This document shows positions 32,185 to 44,792 of a stretch of 64,000 nt of DNA, piece after piece. A program made the position numbers and the translations under genes. Within the stretch, counting starts at the first letter, position 1; the number at the start of each line of letters is the position of its first letter. The notes under the pieces were generated by a model. That model searched no databases. It saw only the letters and a list, made by a program, of their open reading frames with translations, and was not told the DNA's origin. The DNA lies in contig NC_053392.1 of assembly GCF_905171765.1 (NCBI RefSeq), positions 111,062,465-111,126,464 on the forward strand. Direction: 5' to 3'. The DNA is from Bufo bufo. Taxonomy: Eukaryota > Chordata > Amphibia > Anura > Bufonidae.

Positions 32185-34885
32185 TATAAGTAGTATATGT
32201 GATATCATGCTATGACAAAACACTAGGATGATTTTTACTTCTTTCCTGATACCCATACATAATACTCCTCATATGTACTGTAGGTCCAGGTCTGTTTCTT
32301 AGTGTAAAGGCAAGGTTTGTACCAGACCTAAGTGTCACAGATATGAGAAGCTTTTTTGCATCTGGTGCTTCTGTCCTCACCATGCTTGATGTCCAGCCCT
32401 GTCCATCGAAGGGAGGGGGTGGTATCACAGGGGTGTTACAAAAGCAGTGCTCCAAGTACTCAGTCTAGTTCTTGAACTTGCTCATTTGGTTCTGAAAAAA
32501 AACCAAAACACATATATCTCTGCAGGTGTTGAACATGCAGCCAAAAGAAAGGCATTGTTTGAATCAGCATTATCAACCCTACTAGGTGTATATCTTATTT
32601 AATAGGGTTGATCATGCTGATAGAGGCTCTTTAAAGTTTCATTAAACAGCATACTTTTGCAAAACGTTTGATATATCATAGAATGTCAAATGTTTTGATC
32701 AGTTGCAGTCTGAGGGCTGAGACCCCCGCTGATCAATAAAAAAAACAAGAAAAAAAGAGCACTCACATAGAGCACTATTTATCCACGCTGCTTAAGACTG
32801 ACTCAATATAAAGTCTATGGGCCAGTCTCCAGTAAATCTGACAGTGAAGAGAGACAGTGCTCTGTGCGAGCATTTCTTTCTCTACATCTTAGTGATCCAC
32901 AGGGGTCTGGATACAAAACAAAAGTTTTGGTAAAGTGCATGTACACTTTAATTGCCTTATACCTTCAGCAGTTTACTACGAAATATACGCACTACTGATT
33001 CCTTATATTGTTAGGAATGACTTTTATCCTACAATTGAACTTTAGAATATTAAAATCCCTCTAGGTGACCGGTAATGGCAGCCGCATTGTTTGTCACCCA
33101 GCAAAAGGTGACTAAAAGAAGGCTAAAAACATGTTACAGACAATGGTTGTCTATACAAACTAACCACTTTGACTATGGGTTATTGCTGAGGGCATCGTCC
33201 AAGTAGACCCATGGTTTTTACCCTTTAGCCCCTATACAGGGATCTGGTCTTCGCTGCAGGGGAGCCACCAGGCTACTACCTCTTGGAATAGTCCCGATAT
33301 AGTTGGCAGAGGTCAGAGGCACCAATACAAATTACCAGAGGAACAGACAAAGCAGAACTAAGCTGAGGACAGACAGACAGACAGAATACATGCAAATTAG
33401 GACAGTTCCGGGCCAGGGCAAATGGAATTAGGTTAGAATACAGGCTGATGAACAGATCAAGGACACAGGCACTGGTTAGGTATGATGAGAGACAGACTGA
33501 GTGTACAGACAGATAAACAGATTATAGCTCTAGTACATGCTCCAGCAGATTTATTGAGACCTATTGGACACACAGCCAAACATATATAGCAGGACTAATT
33601 GGCACCACACAGCCTAGCATCTGCATACAGAGCAAGATGAGGTTAACCTCTACAGTGGACAGCATGCTGTGGGGTTCAATGAATAAACTCTAATTCACAC
33701 ACAGAAATTCAAAATGTAATAATAATGTTTATGTAATTAGTTTTATTCTTTTTTTTTCCTCCACTTAATTGCAAGGTAAAATGCACCTAATTACATATAA
33801 AAAAAAATGGCTTTCCAGAAGTTTGGCTACAACGTATCAGCTATTATTTAACAGTAGATGGCAGTAGAAACTAAAAAGTCCTTCAATTTCTCCATTTTCT
33901 TCTTTATCATATTCCATCATCTTTTCTCTACACTAGGGATTAACAAATTTGCTACTAAAGTAGAGAAAAGTGACAAACATGATGATGAAATTTGCACCTG
34001 CAAAAATCCAGGGGGGTTAAAGCTATGAAGGTAACTGCTCATACTATTTTGGCTCATTGGCTGGTGTAACATAAAATGTGAAGTCTTGTGTGAAACATTG
34101 AGCACCTGTGAATAGAGGTGTGCAGGTGCAGTGTGGAATGCACAAAAGCGAGTGTGTACGGAGCAGCTAAGCTTAATTGAGAGAACAAGTGCATAAAATG
34201 TGATTTTATATTTGAGTTAATGCTGGCTGCTGGGAATGTTACCTTTATTCTGGGTAGGATGCAATGCCCCAAAACAGTGGGATAAGCAGAGCCTCCTCAC
34301 TTCGGGATGGAGTAATATTTGGCAATTGCTTGTATAAAATAATACCAGCCATGAAATAGTATGGGTACACAATGCCCATATTGTACCAGTGTTTCAGTGT
34401 CATAATGAAGCAACAGTGTAATGATACCACAAATGCAATGACGATGTATTGAACCTGGCTCTGCGAAGGAGCTATAGTGGACTGCACATATCACCTATAG
34501 CTCCTCAAAGGTTAATAGGTTCCTTGTACTCTGTTGAGCATTCTGTCTTGTGATGGGCACACAGCGCATGCGTGGTTTTACATAGCAGATTTCTAGGGCA
34601 GTTGAGTCAAAGGACTTTGCTGGAGCTTGATTGGGTAAGTGCATTAGTAAAAAAAAAGTGGATCATCAGTGCAGTTGAACAGAAGTAATAAATACATCTT
34701 TACAATTGTGGAACTGTCCCTGGTAATATTCTCAGATATGTTTAGACGTTTACCCTAAATCATACCATGAAGCTAGTCACATAATTCCTCCTAGTCCCAT
34801 AAGTGTTTTACACATGGGGTGGGGTTCATTATGGCCTCCAGGAAGAGCGTGCGTGCACACAACATAAGTTTAGTTTACATCATAC
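32185..34885. other. Unassigned stretch, no gene seen
   Basis: About 2.7 kb without a convincing gene. At about 32630-32955 is sequence resembling a small MITE (GAGACCCCCGCTGATC). At about 33230-33690 is a region with a minus-strand TATA-like box (CTATATATG near 33580) and a CAGA microsatellite, possibly LTR-like; no ends were found. Confidence 0.45.
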
Positions 34886-34888
34886 TTA

Positions 34889-35189
34889 GGGCTCTTTCAC
34901 ACGAGCGGATGCCGTGCGTGGAATCCGCTGCGTGAAAGAGAGCAAAGCCCAGTTCCGGACAGCAGAGACACAGAGCATTAACATGATTAATAATACTCCG
35001 TGCCTCTCTGTGATCTTTTTACTACAAAATCGCAGTGACAATTTTATCTCACTGTGATTCTGTAGATCACAGAGGCAAAGAGCATTATCAATCATGTTAC
35101 TGCTCCGTGTCTCTGCTGTCTAGAACGGGGCTTGGCTCTAGTTCACGCAGCAGATTCCATGCACGGCATCCGCTCATGTGAAAGAGGCC
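34889..35189. mobile_element. Harbinger-type MITE, 301 bp, TTA duplication
   Basis: The element is one long imperfect palindrome, GGGCTCTTTCACACGAGCGG at the left and its complement at the right. It is flanked by TTA at 34886-34888 and 35190-35192. A 3-bp TTA/TAA duplication is typical of PIF/Harbinger elements. Non-coding. Confidence 0.85.
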
Positions 35190-35589
35190 TTAGGAAAAAC
35201 CTGCATCATCATTTGCAGGTGCAAGCTGTATTGCGTTCACTGCCAGGATCAGATCCTGGCAGTTTAACCCTTCAGATGCTATGTTCAATAGTGACAGCGG
35301 CATCTAAATGGTTAGATAGGGAGATGGATCTCTCCGTTCTCCAATCAGTACCCCACTAACACGATTATGGGATGGCTAGTAGATGTTATGGCAGCCTGGA
35401 GCCTTCTGAAGAACTTCAGGCCTGCCAAATCCAGGCCACTATTACATGTTACATTACATGTGTAACATGTCAGAGTTATGTTACTAAACTCTTTTTCCCC
35501 GCTACTATTTGTTGGTAACATGTGCCTTGTCATCTAATGTGATTTTATTTAATATTCCTCACAAATGTGCATTGGAATCCTTGTTGAAT

Positions 35590-36471
35590 ATACTTTGCTG
35601 TAATTTCCATGTACACCAGCAGGTGGCAGCAATGTGTTTAGCATAGACTTAGTTCAGTTTAGCATATCTAGACTGGAATAGTACATTCCAGTTTAGCTCC
35701 CCCCTCTTTGAGCAGAGTGGGCTCGCCCATGTCCTGCCTCATGGGGAGGAAAGGAAGTTAATGTTAGTGTGCCAGCCACCCCGGCTAGGGGAAAGCTGTG
35801 CTGGTAGGAGCTCCCAGTTCTAGGGATCCCAACCCAGGATCTCGTCTCGGCTGAGACCAAAGATCATCATTCCTAGTCTGAACCTTTTAGCCTCAGCTGG
35901 TGACAAGCAAGCAGCCACCTCCAGAATGCCAGGAAGAACCATACCTTGTGAGCTAACTGTGAGTACCGTCCAGAGACCAGGAGAAGCCAAATTCCTCCTC
36001 AGCTAGTCAGTCCCATACACAGCAGAAGATAGACAGAGCAGAAGGTATAGATTCCTGCCACAAATTACAGAGCCATAAGCAGACTACTAATCCTGCAAGA
36101 GAGCTCCAGGCACATGATAGAAGCAGAAGAGATATTGATCCCTGACATACATTGCCAATATCTGCTGGAACCCAAGACTATTGCTGTATCTCATATGGAT
36201 TAATGCTGCATCAAGTAAAGACAAGTTGAAGTATATTACAAGTCTGGATCTCATTCATTACTACCAAGTTCCTCAATTACTCCTACTAGCAACACACTCA
36301 TTTATTGCAAGTGAGTCGGGATCCAGGAGTCCAGCCGTACCAAGGTAGGAGACACCGTTGACACTATTACTACTGCTACACAGAGACATTACACCACTCT
36401 GGCATTCCTAACCTGGTACGTGATTTGCAACACCTTAAAGGGCCCTGAGACTGTACCCTGCGCACGCTGCA
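35590..36471 (+). mobile_element. LTR-like sequence followed by a primer-binding-like site
   Basis: It ends CA at 36471, then AT and TGGCGTCACGAAC (36474-36486), as after the LTR-like segment at 142-919. Downstream sequence (about 36487-36580) resembles 934-1020, including CAGTCAG..TGCATATT and CTATTGCAC-like words. It is probably a 5' LTR with the start of a non-coding internal region. The left end is uncertain. Confidence 0.45.
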
Positions 36472-36486
36472 ATTGGCGTCACGAAC

Positions 36487-37040
36487 AAAAACTCTTAACT
36501 AACATTTACACCTGACCCAGTCAGTGCATATTATTGCGCCAGTGTGCATAACCCCAATCCGGCTTACTGCACATGCTATTCGGCCTGTCCGAAAGACGAT
36601 TTACTGCGGTGCAGCCCTCTTCACATGCTATATATTAGTTGTGAACTGATATATGTGTACTGCACTTCAGTGTCAAGATTCAGTGTCTAAAAACTGATAG
36701 CGCTGGACAGGAAAATGCCTCATGCAGAGTTTCTCTGGCTATTTTGACATCCAACATCATCAGTAATGCACATGGTGAATATAAACAATCACATATAAAA
36801 ATACAAGATCAGTTCTAGCTTCAGTTTCATATGGAGTTACTGCATCTCGTCAGAGGAGAACTGAGCCAGACTGAACGATATTTTTGAAGCTGGCCTAAAA
36901 CAGGAGTATTAAAGTATATAGTACAATCAGTTAATGCATGATCAAGTCTCCTAAGAGGACTGAAAAAAAAGGGAAAAATAGCTGCATAAATGTTTAAAAA
37001 TGTTTGTTTTTTTTTATAAAAAAAAAACACCTTACATTAT
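36487..37040. other. Unassigned stretch, no gene seen
   Basis: The first 100 bp are probably the internal region of the LTR element. The rest is A/T-rich with no reading frame of note. Confidence 0.45.
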
Positions 37041-37043
37041 TTA

Positions 37044-37482
37044 GGCTACTTTCACACTGGCGTTTTGGTTTCCATTTGTGTGATCCGTTTCAGGGCTCTC
37101 ACAAGTGTTCCAAAACTGATCAGTTTTGCCCTAATGCAGTCTGAATGGAAAAGGATCTGTTCAAAATGCATCAGTTTTGCCTCCGTTCTGCCTCCATTCC
37201 GCTCTGGAGGCAGACACCAAAACGATGCTTGCAGCGTTTTGATGTCCGCCTGACGATGTGGAGGCAAATGCATCAGTTTTCACTAAAGCAATTTGGCACA
37301 AACGAAAACGGATCCGTCCCCCATTGACTTTCAATGGTGTTCAAGATGGATCCGTTTTGGCAATGTTAAAGATAATACAAACGGATCCGTTCTGAACGGA
37401 TGCATGCGGTTGTATTATCGGTGCGGATCCGTCTGTGCAGATCCATGACGGATCCGCACCAAACGCGAGTGTGAAAGTAGCC
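37044..37482. mobile_element. Harbinger-type MITE, 439 bp, TTA duplication
   Basis: Ends GGCTACTTTCACACTGGCG and its near complement CGCGAGTGTGAAAGTAGCC lie between TTA at 37041-37043 and 37483-37485. The interior has many GGATCCGT/ACGGATCC inverted motifs. Non-coding. Confidence 0.88.
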
Positions 37483-37499
37483 TTAACCTGCATGGGTAA

Positions 37500-37739
37500 C
37501 ACCATAAAATAAAAAATAAAAAAATTTCATTTTTTCAAATGTCTTTTTTTTTATCTCCTCCTCTACCAATAAAATTGAATAAAACATTTTTAAATAGCTG
37601 ATTGTATCCCAAAATGAGATCAAGAAAATCTACAAATTACATTGCAAAAAAACAAGATTTTACACAGTACTGTTGATAGAAAAATGTAAAAGTTGTGGAT
37701 GTCAGAATATGAAGACATAAGCACTTTTTTCTTAAAAAG
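37500..37739. other. A/T-rich repeat fragment, no gene seen
   Basis: About 240 bp of A/T-rich sequence between the MITE and the hAT 5' repeats. It may be part of a TTAA-type repeat. Confidence 0.4.
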
Positions 37740-40700
37740 AGCTTTTTAATTTATTTAGCCCTTTTTGGCGTGTATTAGTGGCAAAAAAAAAAATATGATT
37801 TGCCATTCAGCGGTGCAGTTATATGTTCGAAAACCTTTTGTGGCGTGTATAAGTGAAAAAAGTTAGGGCCTATTTGATGTTCAGCAGTGCAGTTCTAAAG
37901 CCCTTTTTGGCGTGTATTAGTGGCAAAAAATAAAGGGCTTAATAGCCATTGTGTGGTGGAGTGAGAAAATTACAGACGTTTTTGGGGTGTTTTAATTTCC
38001 TTTTTATTTATTTATTTGATCTAACAGTATGCCAGACAGAGAAGTGTCAGGCCATGCACAGGGGAGTGGCAGATGCCTAAATGTTTCTGGCAAAGGCACA
38101 GGTCGCAGCCGAGTAAGGGAGCGTGGCAGCAGGAGTCACAGCGAGAGGCCTGAGCTCCCGGTGTCATCTAGCGGTCTTGTCTTGACCATCAACCCAGCGG
38201 TTCCTTAATGGTTGACTCGGTCATCCACTTTGTCACAAGTGACATCAGACACCCTCAGCCAAGAGTAAGTGGGTTCGTCAGACAGAACCTTTAGTTGGCA
38301 TGGCCCGGGAGCCCTCACCTGTCCTCAAACTGCCTCTGTCCTTTTCTGTTCCCTCAGCCAGAGAAGTATTATATGCTGTGGGCTCGGCTCCACTATACGA
38401 GCTACTAGAGGACAGTCAGCAGCTACTGGCCAGCCAAGATGTGGAGGAGACATCCGCCGCTTCTTCCGGTAGGCAGGCAAGTTGTTATGAGGAGAGTGGA
38501 GTGGGAGCTGCTGTTGTGAGCGGTCAGGCTCCTGACCCAGAGACCGTTGAGGAGGACATCAGTGACATGCAGACACAACTCGATGATGATGTTGTAGCTG
38601 ATAGCATTTGGGAGACGGGTAAATTAGGGGCTTCATCATCAATCGGGAGAGGAGGGTGGAAGCTTTCCAGTGAGGCAGCGCCGGGGCCAGCAAGTTGCTA
38701 GCATGGAGGGAGTCAGAAGGGTGGCAGCAGTGTGAGGTCAGGAGCCAAACGTGCCCTGGGTAGACCACCCACTTCGCAGGAGCCTACCTGCCTGGAAAGT
38801 GGTAGTGCAGGGGTTCACAGAAGCAGCGGTGGTAGCAGTCAGTCAGTGAGGAGTGTTGGGGGTAAAATCACCTATTTGGCAGCATGGCAGTTTTTTGTTA
38901 AGCCGCTGGAGGACGTGAACATGGCCATTTGTAGAATCTGTGGGCAGAAAGTGAAGCGTGGCCAGGGTGCTAATGTTGGCAGCATGTCCCTGCGTCAACA
39001 TATGCAGCGTCACCATAAAATGGCCTGGGAGAACTGTGGCTCCGATGTGGTGGTCCAGCCTGCCGCAGCAACCGCTGCATCACCCAGTGGCACGCTGCAC
39101 CCTATTTCACGCAGTCAAGGCCCCACCACCTCAGCCGAAGGAAGCTGTCTGTCGTTCCCATCATCTGCTGGTCATGATGCTCCTCCTACTCATCGTCAGC
39201 CATTCGGTCAGCAATAGATCACCGAAGCGATTGCCAATAGACAACAGTAATTGTGCATGCATCCAATGGCGCAGAAGCTGATTGTGCTCCTGGCCAAGTT
39301 GCTGGTGCTGCAGTCCCTCCCTTTACAACTGATGGCTTGTGCTAAACCGAGTTGGAGTGTCCCAAGCTATCATTTCTTTGCCATAAAGGCAGTACCAGCC
39401 CAGCACACATATATAGAACCGAAGGTGGGCCAGTCCTTGAGCCTGTCGGTGCCTGCCATAGTGAATGGCAGCGCCGACGTGTGGAGCTGTAACTACGACT
39501 CTACATTCTCGCGCCGTTGGTCCTGCAACAATGTCCGCCTCTGCCTCCTTATCCTCCACCATGTCCTCAGCCTCCACTGCAGGGACAATTCACAGTGCCC
39601 CTCCAGCATAACACATGTTGCCTGGGCGAACAGAGTCACACAGGGGAGGAACTGGTCTGCGTCCTTCATCAAGATATTGAATCCTGTCTTTCTCCACGAC
39701 AACTCAAAATCAGAACCATGGTGACTTACAACGGGAAGAACATGGTGTCAGTGCTGCGTCAAGGAAGGCTGAGCCATGCGCCCTGCATGGCATACATGTT
39801 CAATCTGGTTGTCAAGCGGTTCCTGAAGTCTTCCACCCATCTACAAGACATCCTAAAAAAGGCTAGGAAACTTTGCATGCACTTCAGCCACTCGTGCACC
39901 CCAAAGCACACCCTCCTTGTGCTGCAGCGGCAGAATGGCATCCCCTAACATAGGCTGATATGCGACGTTTCCACCCTTTGGAATTCCACCCTCCATATGT
40001 TGGACTAACTGTACGAACAGAGAAAGGCCATAAACAATTTCTTGATGATCCAAGCAGACAGGAGTACCCCCCTGTGTAACTTAGATGTCAGCCAGTGGAA
40101 GCTCATGCATGACACCTGCCATTTGCTCATGCCTTTTGAGGAGGCAATGTTATTTGTCAGTCCCTACCGGATGAACAACGTCATTCCACTGCTTCATGTC
40201 CTGGAACAGGTGATGGTAAATCTGGCTGGTCAGGAGACTGGAGAAGTGGCGCCTAGATCTCATGGCCCCATGAGCCCTGTGGGGGCTGAACTGGAGGAGG
40301 AGGAGGACATTGGAGCACAATCAATCTGTAGCGAAATGGGTGATTTTTATGCACAGGTGACAGGAGAGGAAGAGCAGGAGCAATCAGAGGAGCTACAGGG
40401 CGATGAGGAAGACGAGGCAGAGGACCCAGACACACCAGGGCAGTATGCCGAGTCACTTGCACAAATTGCCGAATGCATGCTCACTTGCTTGCGTACTGAC
40501 AGACAAATTGTCATTATTAGGCAGAGTGATGACTTCTGGCTCTCCACCTTGTTGGACCCTCGCTAGAGGTCCAAAATGGGGGCCTTTTTTACACCTTCTG
40601 AGAGGGAGGACAAACTGAACTGCTTCAGAGACATCCTAGGTAGTCAGTTGGCCACTGCCTTTCTGCGCCATCGTCCATCATTTCGCAGGTCTGACCGGGG

Positions 40701-41165
40701 GGCCCTCTGTGCTCACGTTTCTCAGCCATTGCTGTTGTCGCAGGGCAAGGGGGTAGGAGCAAGTCCAGCTCCATCAGCAGCAACTTGAGTCTAGAATCGC
40801 TGATGAACAGCTTTCTTTACCCGCCTAGTGAAAAAACTACTCGCCAGCAGCACCTAGACCTGGAGAAGGACCTGAATCAGCAGGTGGTGGCATACTTGGA
40901 CAGCATCCTGTCACCCCACATTGAAGATCCGCTGGAATACTGTGCAGCCAAACTGTATTTGTGGCCGCAACTGGCAGAGTTTGCCCTGGAAAAGCTGTCC
41001 TGCCCTGACAGTAGTGTGGCATCAGAGTGGGTGTTTAGTGCGGCGGGGGCCATAGTTACCCCAAGAAGAACTCGCCTGTCCACCCAAAATGTGGAGACTG
41101 ACCTCTGTCAAGATGAACCAGGCGTGGATCAGCCAGGATTTTGAACCACCAATGCCTGATGCATC
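37740..41165 (+). mobile_element. hAT transposon 3
   Basis: The 5' non-coding units (GCCCTTTTTGGCGTGTATTAGTG, 37755-37935) are the complement of units at 58490-58750, so both belong to one family. The broken transposase (38029-41144) follows. Termini are missing or unrecognisable on both sides: a LINE tail begins at about 41205. Confidence 0.75.
38029..41144 (+). pseudogene. hAT 3 transposase, BED-finger type, broken
   Basis: It starts MPDREVSGHAQGSGR and soon meets a stop. Pieces in order: an acidic Ser-rich part (38300-38700); a BED finger at about 38875-39020 (AWQFF, CRICGQKV, QHMQRHH); a degraded catalytic region near 39330-39480; APCMAYMFNLVVKRF near 39780; LMPFEEA and VIPLLHVLEQVM at about 40130-40220; an acidic insert; DDFWLSTLLDPR ending at 40566; and a C-terminal dimerisation block at 40960-41110 (LEKLSCPDSSVASEWVFSAAG, RRTRLSTQNVE). 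Segments lie in different frames with intervening stops, so it is inactive. Confidence 0.88.
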
Positions 41166-41204
41166 AGACTACATCATCCATGTTGCCACACCAACACTTT
41201 GACA

Positions 41205-42140
41205 AAAGAGACAGGTTTCTTCTGGCTAGTTTATAAGCCTGGAAAAATGACATCTGTCCATCCAGTTCAGCCTGTTATCCTGCAAGTTGATCCAGATGAA
41301 GGAAAAAACAACAACTGTGGGGTAGAAGGATTAACAACCCATCTCTAGTAGCTATAGCCTGTAATATTACACTCCAGAAATACATCCAGGCCCCTCTTGG
41401 ACTCTTTTAGTGAACTTGCCGTCACCACCTCCTCAGGCAGAGAGTTCTATAGTCTCACTGCTCTTACCGTAAAGAATCCTCTTCTATGTTTGTGTACAAA
41501 CCTTCTTTCCTCCAGACACAGAGGATGTCACCTCGTCACAGTCCTGGGGATAAGTAGCTGATGGGAGAGATCTCTATACTGACCCTATACATAGTTATTA
41601 GATCTCTCCTCAGTCATCTTTTTTCTAAAGTGAATTTTGATAATCTTTCAGGGTACTGTAGTCCACCCATTTCAGTTATTACTTTAGTTGGACTCCTCTG
41701 AACCCTCTCCAGCTCTGCTATGTCTGCCTTGAGCACAGGAGCCCAGAACTGTACACGGTACTCCATGTGTGGTCTGACTAGTGATTTGTAAAGTGGTAGG
41801 ACTATGTTCTTATCACAGGCATCTATGCCCCTTTTGATGCAACCCATTATCTTATTAGTCGTGGCAGCAGCTGCCTGACACTGGTTTCTACAGCTTAGTT
41901 TGCGGTTCACCAAAATTCCTAGGTCCTTTTCTATGTCAGTGTTACCCAATGTTTTACCATTTAGTATGTATTGGTGACTTTCATTATTCCTTCCCATGTG
42001 CATAACCTTACATTTGTCAGTGTTAAACATCATCTTCCACTTCTCTGCCCAAGCCTCCAAACTATCCAGATCCATCTACAGATATATACTGTCTTCTTCC
42101 ATGTTAATTTCTATACACAGTTTAGTGTCATCTGCAAAAA
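41205..42140 (-). mobile_element. LINE fragment (Rex1/CR1-type), 3' end
   Basis: The minus strand holds the LINE 3' sequence (41205-41610) and the C-terminal part of its reverse transcriptase. It is 5'-truncated at the FADDTK motif near 42120-42140. The family differs clearly from the LINE at 49574-57650. Confidence 0.85.
41614..42075 (-). pseudogene. LINE reverse transcriptase, C-terminal part
   Basis: The 153-codon frame reads LEAWAEKWKMMFNTDKCKVMHMGR, then IEKDLGILVNRKLS, IMGCIKRGID, LPLYKSLVRPHMEY and IAELERVQRSPTK. This is the thumb and C-terminal region after motif C in Rex1/CR1-type LINEs. FADD lies just upstream at about 42120-42140 in a nearby frame. The palm motifs A and B are absent. 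A dead 5'-truncated copy. Confidence 0.88.
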
Positions 42141-42234
42141 TCTATATTTTTTTTTCTATGAAGAAAATTAAAATTCTTAAATATTACTTTATTATAAATA
42201 TATTCCCAAATACCTTTCATTATTCAAATGGCTC

Positions 42235-42770
42235 ATTTTGTCTAGAGAGCAATTATTAGAAGAAATTAAATGTCCGCTGTCCTATTAGCAATCACAAAAT
42301 CTGTTCTAATCACACATGGGGACAAGGTACTTCACAACATTGAGCCAAAGAGCTACCTCATCCTCATCTCCTGCTTGTCAGGGATTATGATCCTGAATAC
42401 AGATGATAAGAGCTTCAGCTGAATCTCTGTTAGGATGGGGTTCACAAGGAGACACAAAGTACAAAGAAGAGGTGGGGATGTGGCTGATGAGCAGAATCAC
42501 TTGTATGCAGTCTCCATTACCACAGTTCCACATTAAAATGGTCTGTTCTGTCCATCCGCTCTGTATTTCATGTCTCGTCATGAACTTCATCTCATCAACT
42601 GTATTCAAGATTATAATCCTTGAGAAGTAGGAGAGGAGGCTGAGGCAGCTCATTAACTCAGTGTTGCGAAGCAACTTGTCCTGCTGTGTGATATGGACAG
42701 GTTTTGTGTGTACTAATAGGACGGCAACCATTTTATTTTCCCTGATGATTGTTCCCTAGACAAAACAAGC
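42235..42770. repeat. Foldback element, about 530 bp
   Basis: Two diverged inverted arms (about 42280-42425 and 42590-42735) share words such as CCTATTAG, CACACAAAACCTG-like, GACAAGGTACTTC, GAGCTGCCTCA-like and AAGGATTATAATC. Short open frames on both strands arise from the palindrome. Confidence 0.7.
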
Positions 42771-43138
42771 CATAATAACTAATGAACGGTATTTGGTAAT
42801 ATATTTATAATAAAGTAATATTTAAGTATTTTTATCTTCTTAATTCCACTGCATGGCCACCGCTCCTATTCATTTCTATGTGGCCGGTGGAAACAGCCAA
42901 GCCAGCGCTCGGCTATTTTCAGCAGCCCCATAGAAATGAATGGAGGGCAGCTGTGCATGCACAGTGCACCCACCACCACCTTCCCCACTCTGTTCTTGGT
43001 GTAGGTGCGGGTTCCAGATGTGGGACCAGAACCTATCAGACAATTGAGATACCCTAGTGATATGCCCCAATTGTCTGAGATGGGAATACCCCTTTAACTC
43101 TATAATGACAGGGTCTGTTCCACAGGATTGGTGCTTAG
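42771..43138. other. Unassigned stretch, no gene seen
   Basis: About 370 bp, including a small inverted pair around TTCATTTCTATG / CATAGAAATGAA (about 42868-42944). Confidence 0.45.
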
Positions 43139-43239
43139 TAGGGTTGAGCGAAACGGTACTGTAAAGTTCAGGTTCATACCGAACTTTAGAATTTTTGGAC
43201 CCCGGACCCCAAACATTTCTGTAAAAGTTCAGGTTTGGG

Positions 43240-44792
43240 TGTCACGGCTGTGTCATGGTCTGGTGTAGTGGACCATGACACTTTTGCCGTGCATGCTTGT
43301 TGCTGGAGGCAACATGTTGTTTTGCATGTTTTGACACTTCCCCTTTAAGTTGTGTGTCCCTTCCCATCCTGGTGTGTTTGGGGTTAAGATGTGTGCTTGG
43401 TGGAGCTGGGTGTGGCCTCTGGCTCTTATATAGTGTTGTTAGCCTGAAGGTCAGGTGGTTGTTTGCCAGTATATGTGTAGGAGCTCTGCTCCTTTCTGGA
43501 TGTGTAATCTTACCTGTGTGAGGGCATCCTAGTTGGACATACTGTCACGGTGGGGAGTGGGGGAAACCCCCCACCGTATAATGGCACCGTCTTAGCCTCT
43601 CCGTCGGTGCCTTCAAAAGAGGGCTCAGCATGTGTCGCCTGCCATTTTCTGGCGCACATGCTTATCCTCTGGAAGGAGGGTAAAAGGGAAGTTACTGTTA
43701 ACGGCGCGGTTCTGGGTAACAGGTGTTGCTATTGTTGTTGAACCGTTGCTTGTGCTGGTGTGTCCCCTCGTTCCGTTCTCAGTTGTTCCTTGCTCTTGGG
43801 CTGGTTGCTGGCAGCATTCCTTTGGTGTACTGGCTGTGTGCTGGTTGGGAATGCTTGCTTATAGCCGCCCAGAGTGTGAACTGTGTCTGAGATGGACGCT
43901 GTGTTCAGTATGGTTTCTCCTTACTGCTTGTTGGCTGGCTGCCAGGGGCCTAGTTGGTGGTCCTGGCATGCTGGCGGCAGTTTTGAGGGATGAGCTGACA
44001 CAGAATCTGCACTTTTTTTTTATTGTCCGTTATTTTTTGGGGAGGGCTTTGAGGGGAGGGAGTGTCACGGCTGTGTCATGGTCTGGTGTAGTTCACCATG
44101 ACACTTTTGCCGTGCATGCTTGTTGCTGGTGGCAACATGTTGGTTTGCATGTTTTGACACTTCCCCTTTAAGTTGCGTGTCCCTGCCCATCCTGGTGTGT
44201 TCGGGGTTAAGATGTGTGCTTGGTGGAGCTGGGTGTGGCCTCTGGCTCTTATATAGTGTTGTGAGCCTGAAGATCAGGTGGTTGTTTGCCAGTATATGTG
44301 TAGGAGCTCTGCTCCTTTCTGGATGTGTAATCTTACCTGTGTGAGGGCATCCTAGTTGGACATACTGTCACGGTGGGGAGTGGGGGATACCCCCCACTGT
44401 AAAATGGCGTCGTCTTTCCATCTCTGCTGCAGCAGGTAAGTGTTGGTTGTTGCTAGTGTTCTGTTGTTACACTGTTTACTTACCTGCCGTCCAGTTGCTG
44501 CATATGGTCTTTTCCATTCTGTTACTAGGCCGCTGGAGACTCCGGTTTGTCTGTTTTCTTGAGGAACCAGTTGTCTCCTATCCCTGACCCCTATGCAAGG
44601 GACCGTTAGGGTCAGTAGGAACCAGGTTCGAGTGTATGAGCCCTCCCACCTTCAGGGGGCGCTCATACGGTCAGTAGATCAGGGTCAGGATTAGGGCGGC
44701 TATAGGAGGTGACCTGCTCCCTATCCCTGTTTTGTGGCCTAGTATCAGTTCCCATTATACGGTAGGGGTTTCCCCCATTCCCCACCGTGACA
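43240..44792 (+). mobile_element. Non-autonomous LTR element
   Basis: It starts TGTCACGGCT and ends CACCGTGACA, flanked by TTGGG (43235-43239) and TCGGG (44793-44797), one mismatch. The first about 340 bp repeat at 44063, so a partial 5' LTR (43240 to about 43585) and a 3' LTR (44063-44792) enclose about 480 bp of non-coding internal sequence. A polypurine tract ends exactly at 44062. No gag or pol is present. Confidence 0.8.
44046..44062 (+). other. Polypurine tract of the non-autonomous LTR element
   Basis: GGGCTTTGAGGGGAGGGAG leads directly into TGTCACGGCT of the 3' LTR; the GAGGGGAGGGAG core sits where plus-strand priming occurs. Confidence 0.75.

Noticed and set aside
43297..44344. Cys/Val/Leu-rich frames that look like membrane proteins
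   Set aside because: They lie in LTR sequence and recur in both LTR copies; no family resemblance.
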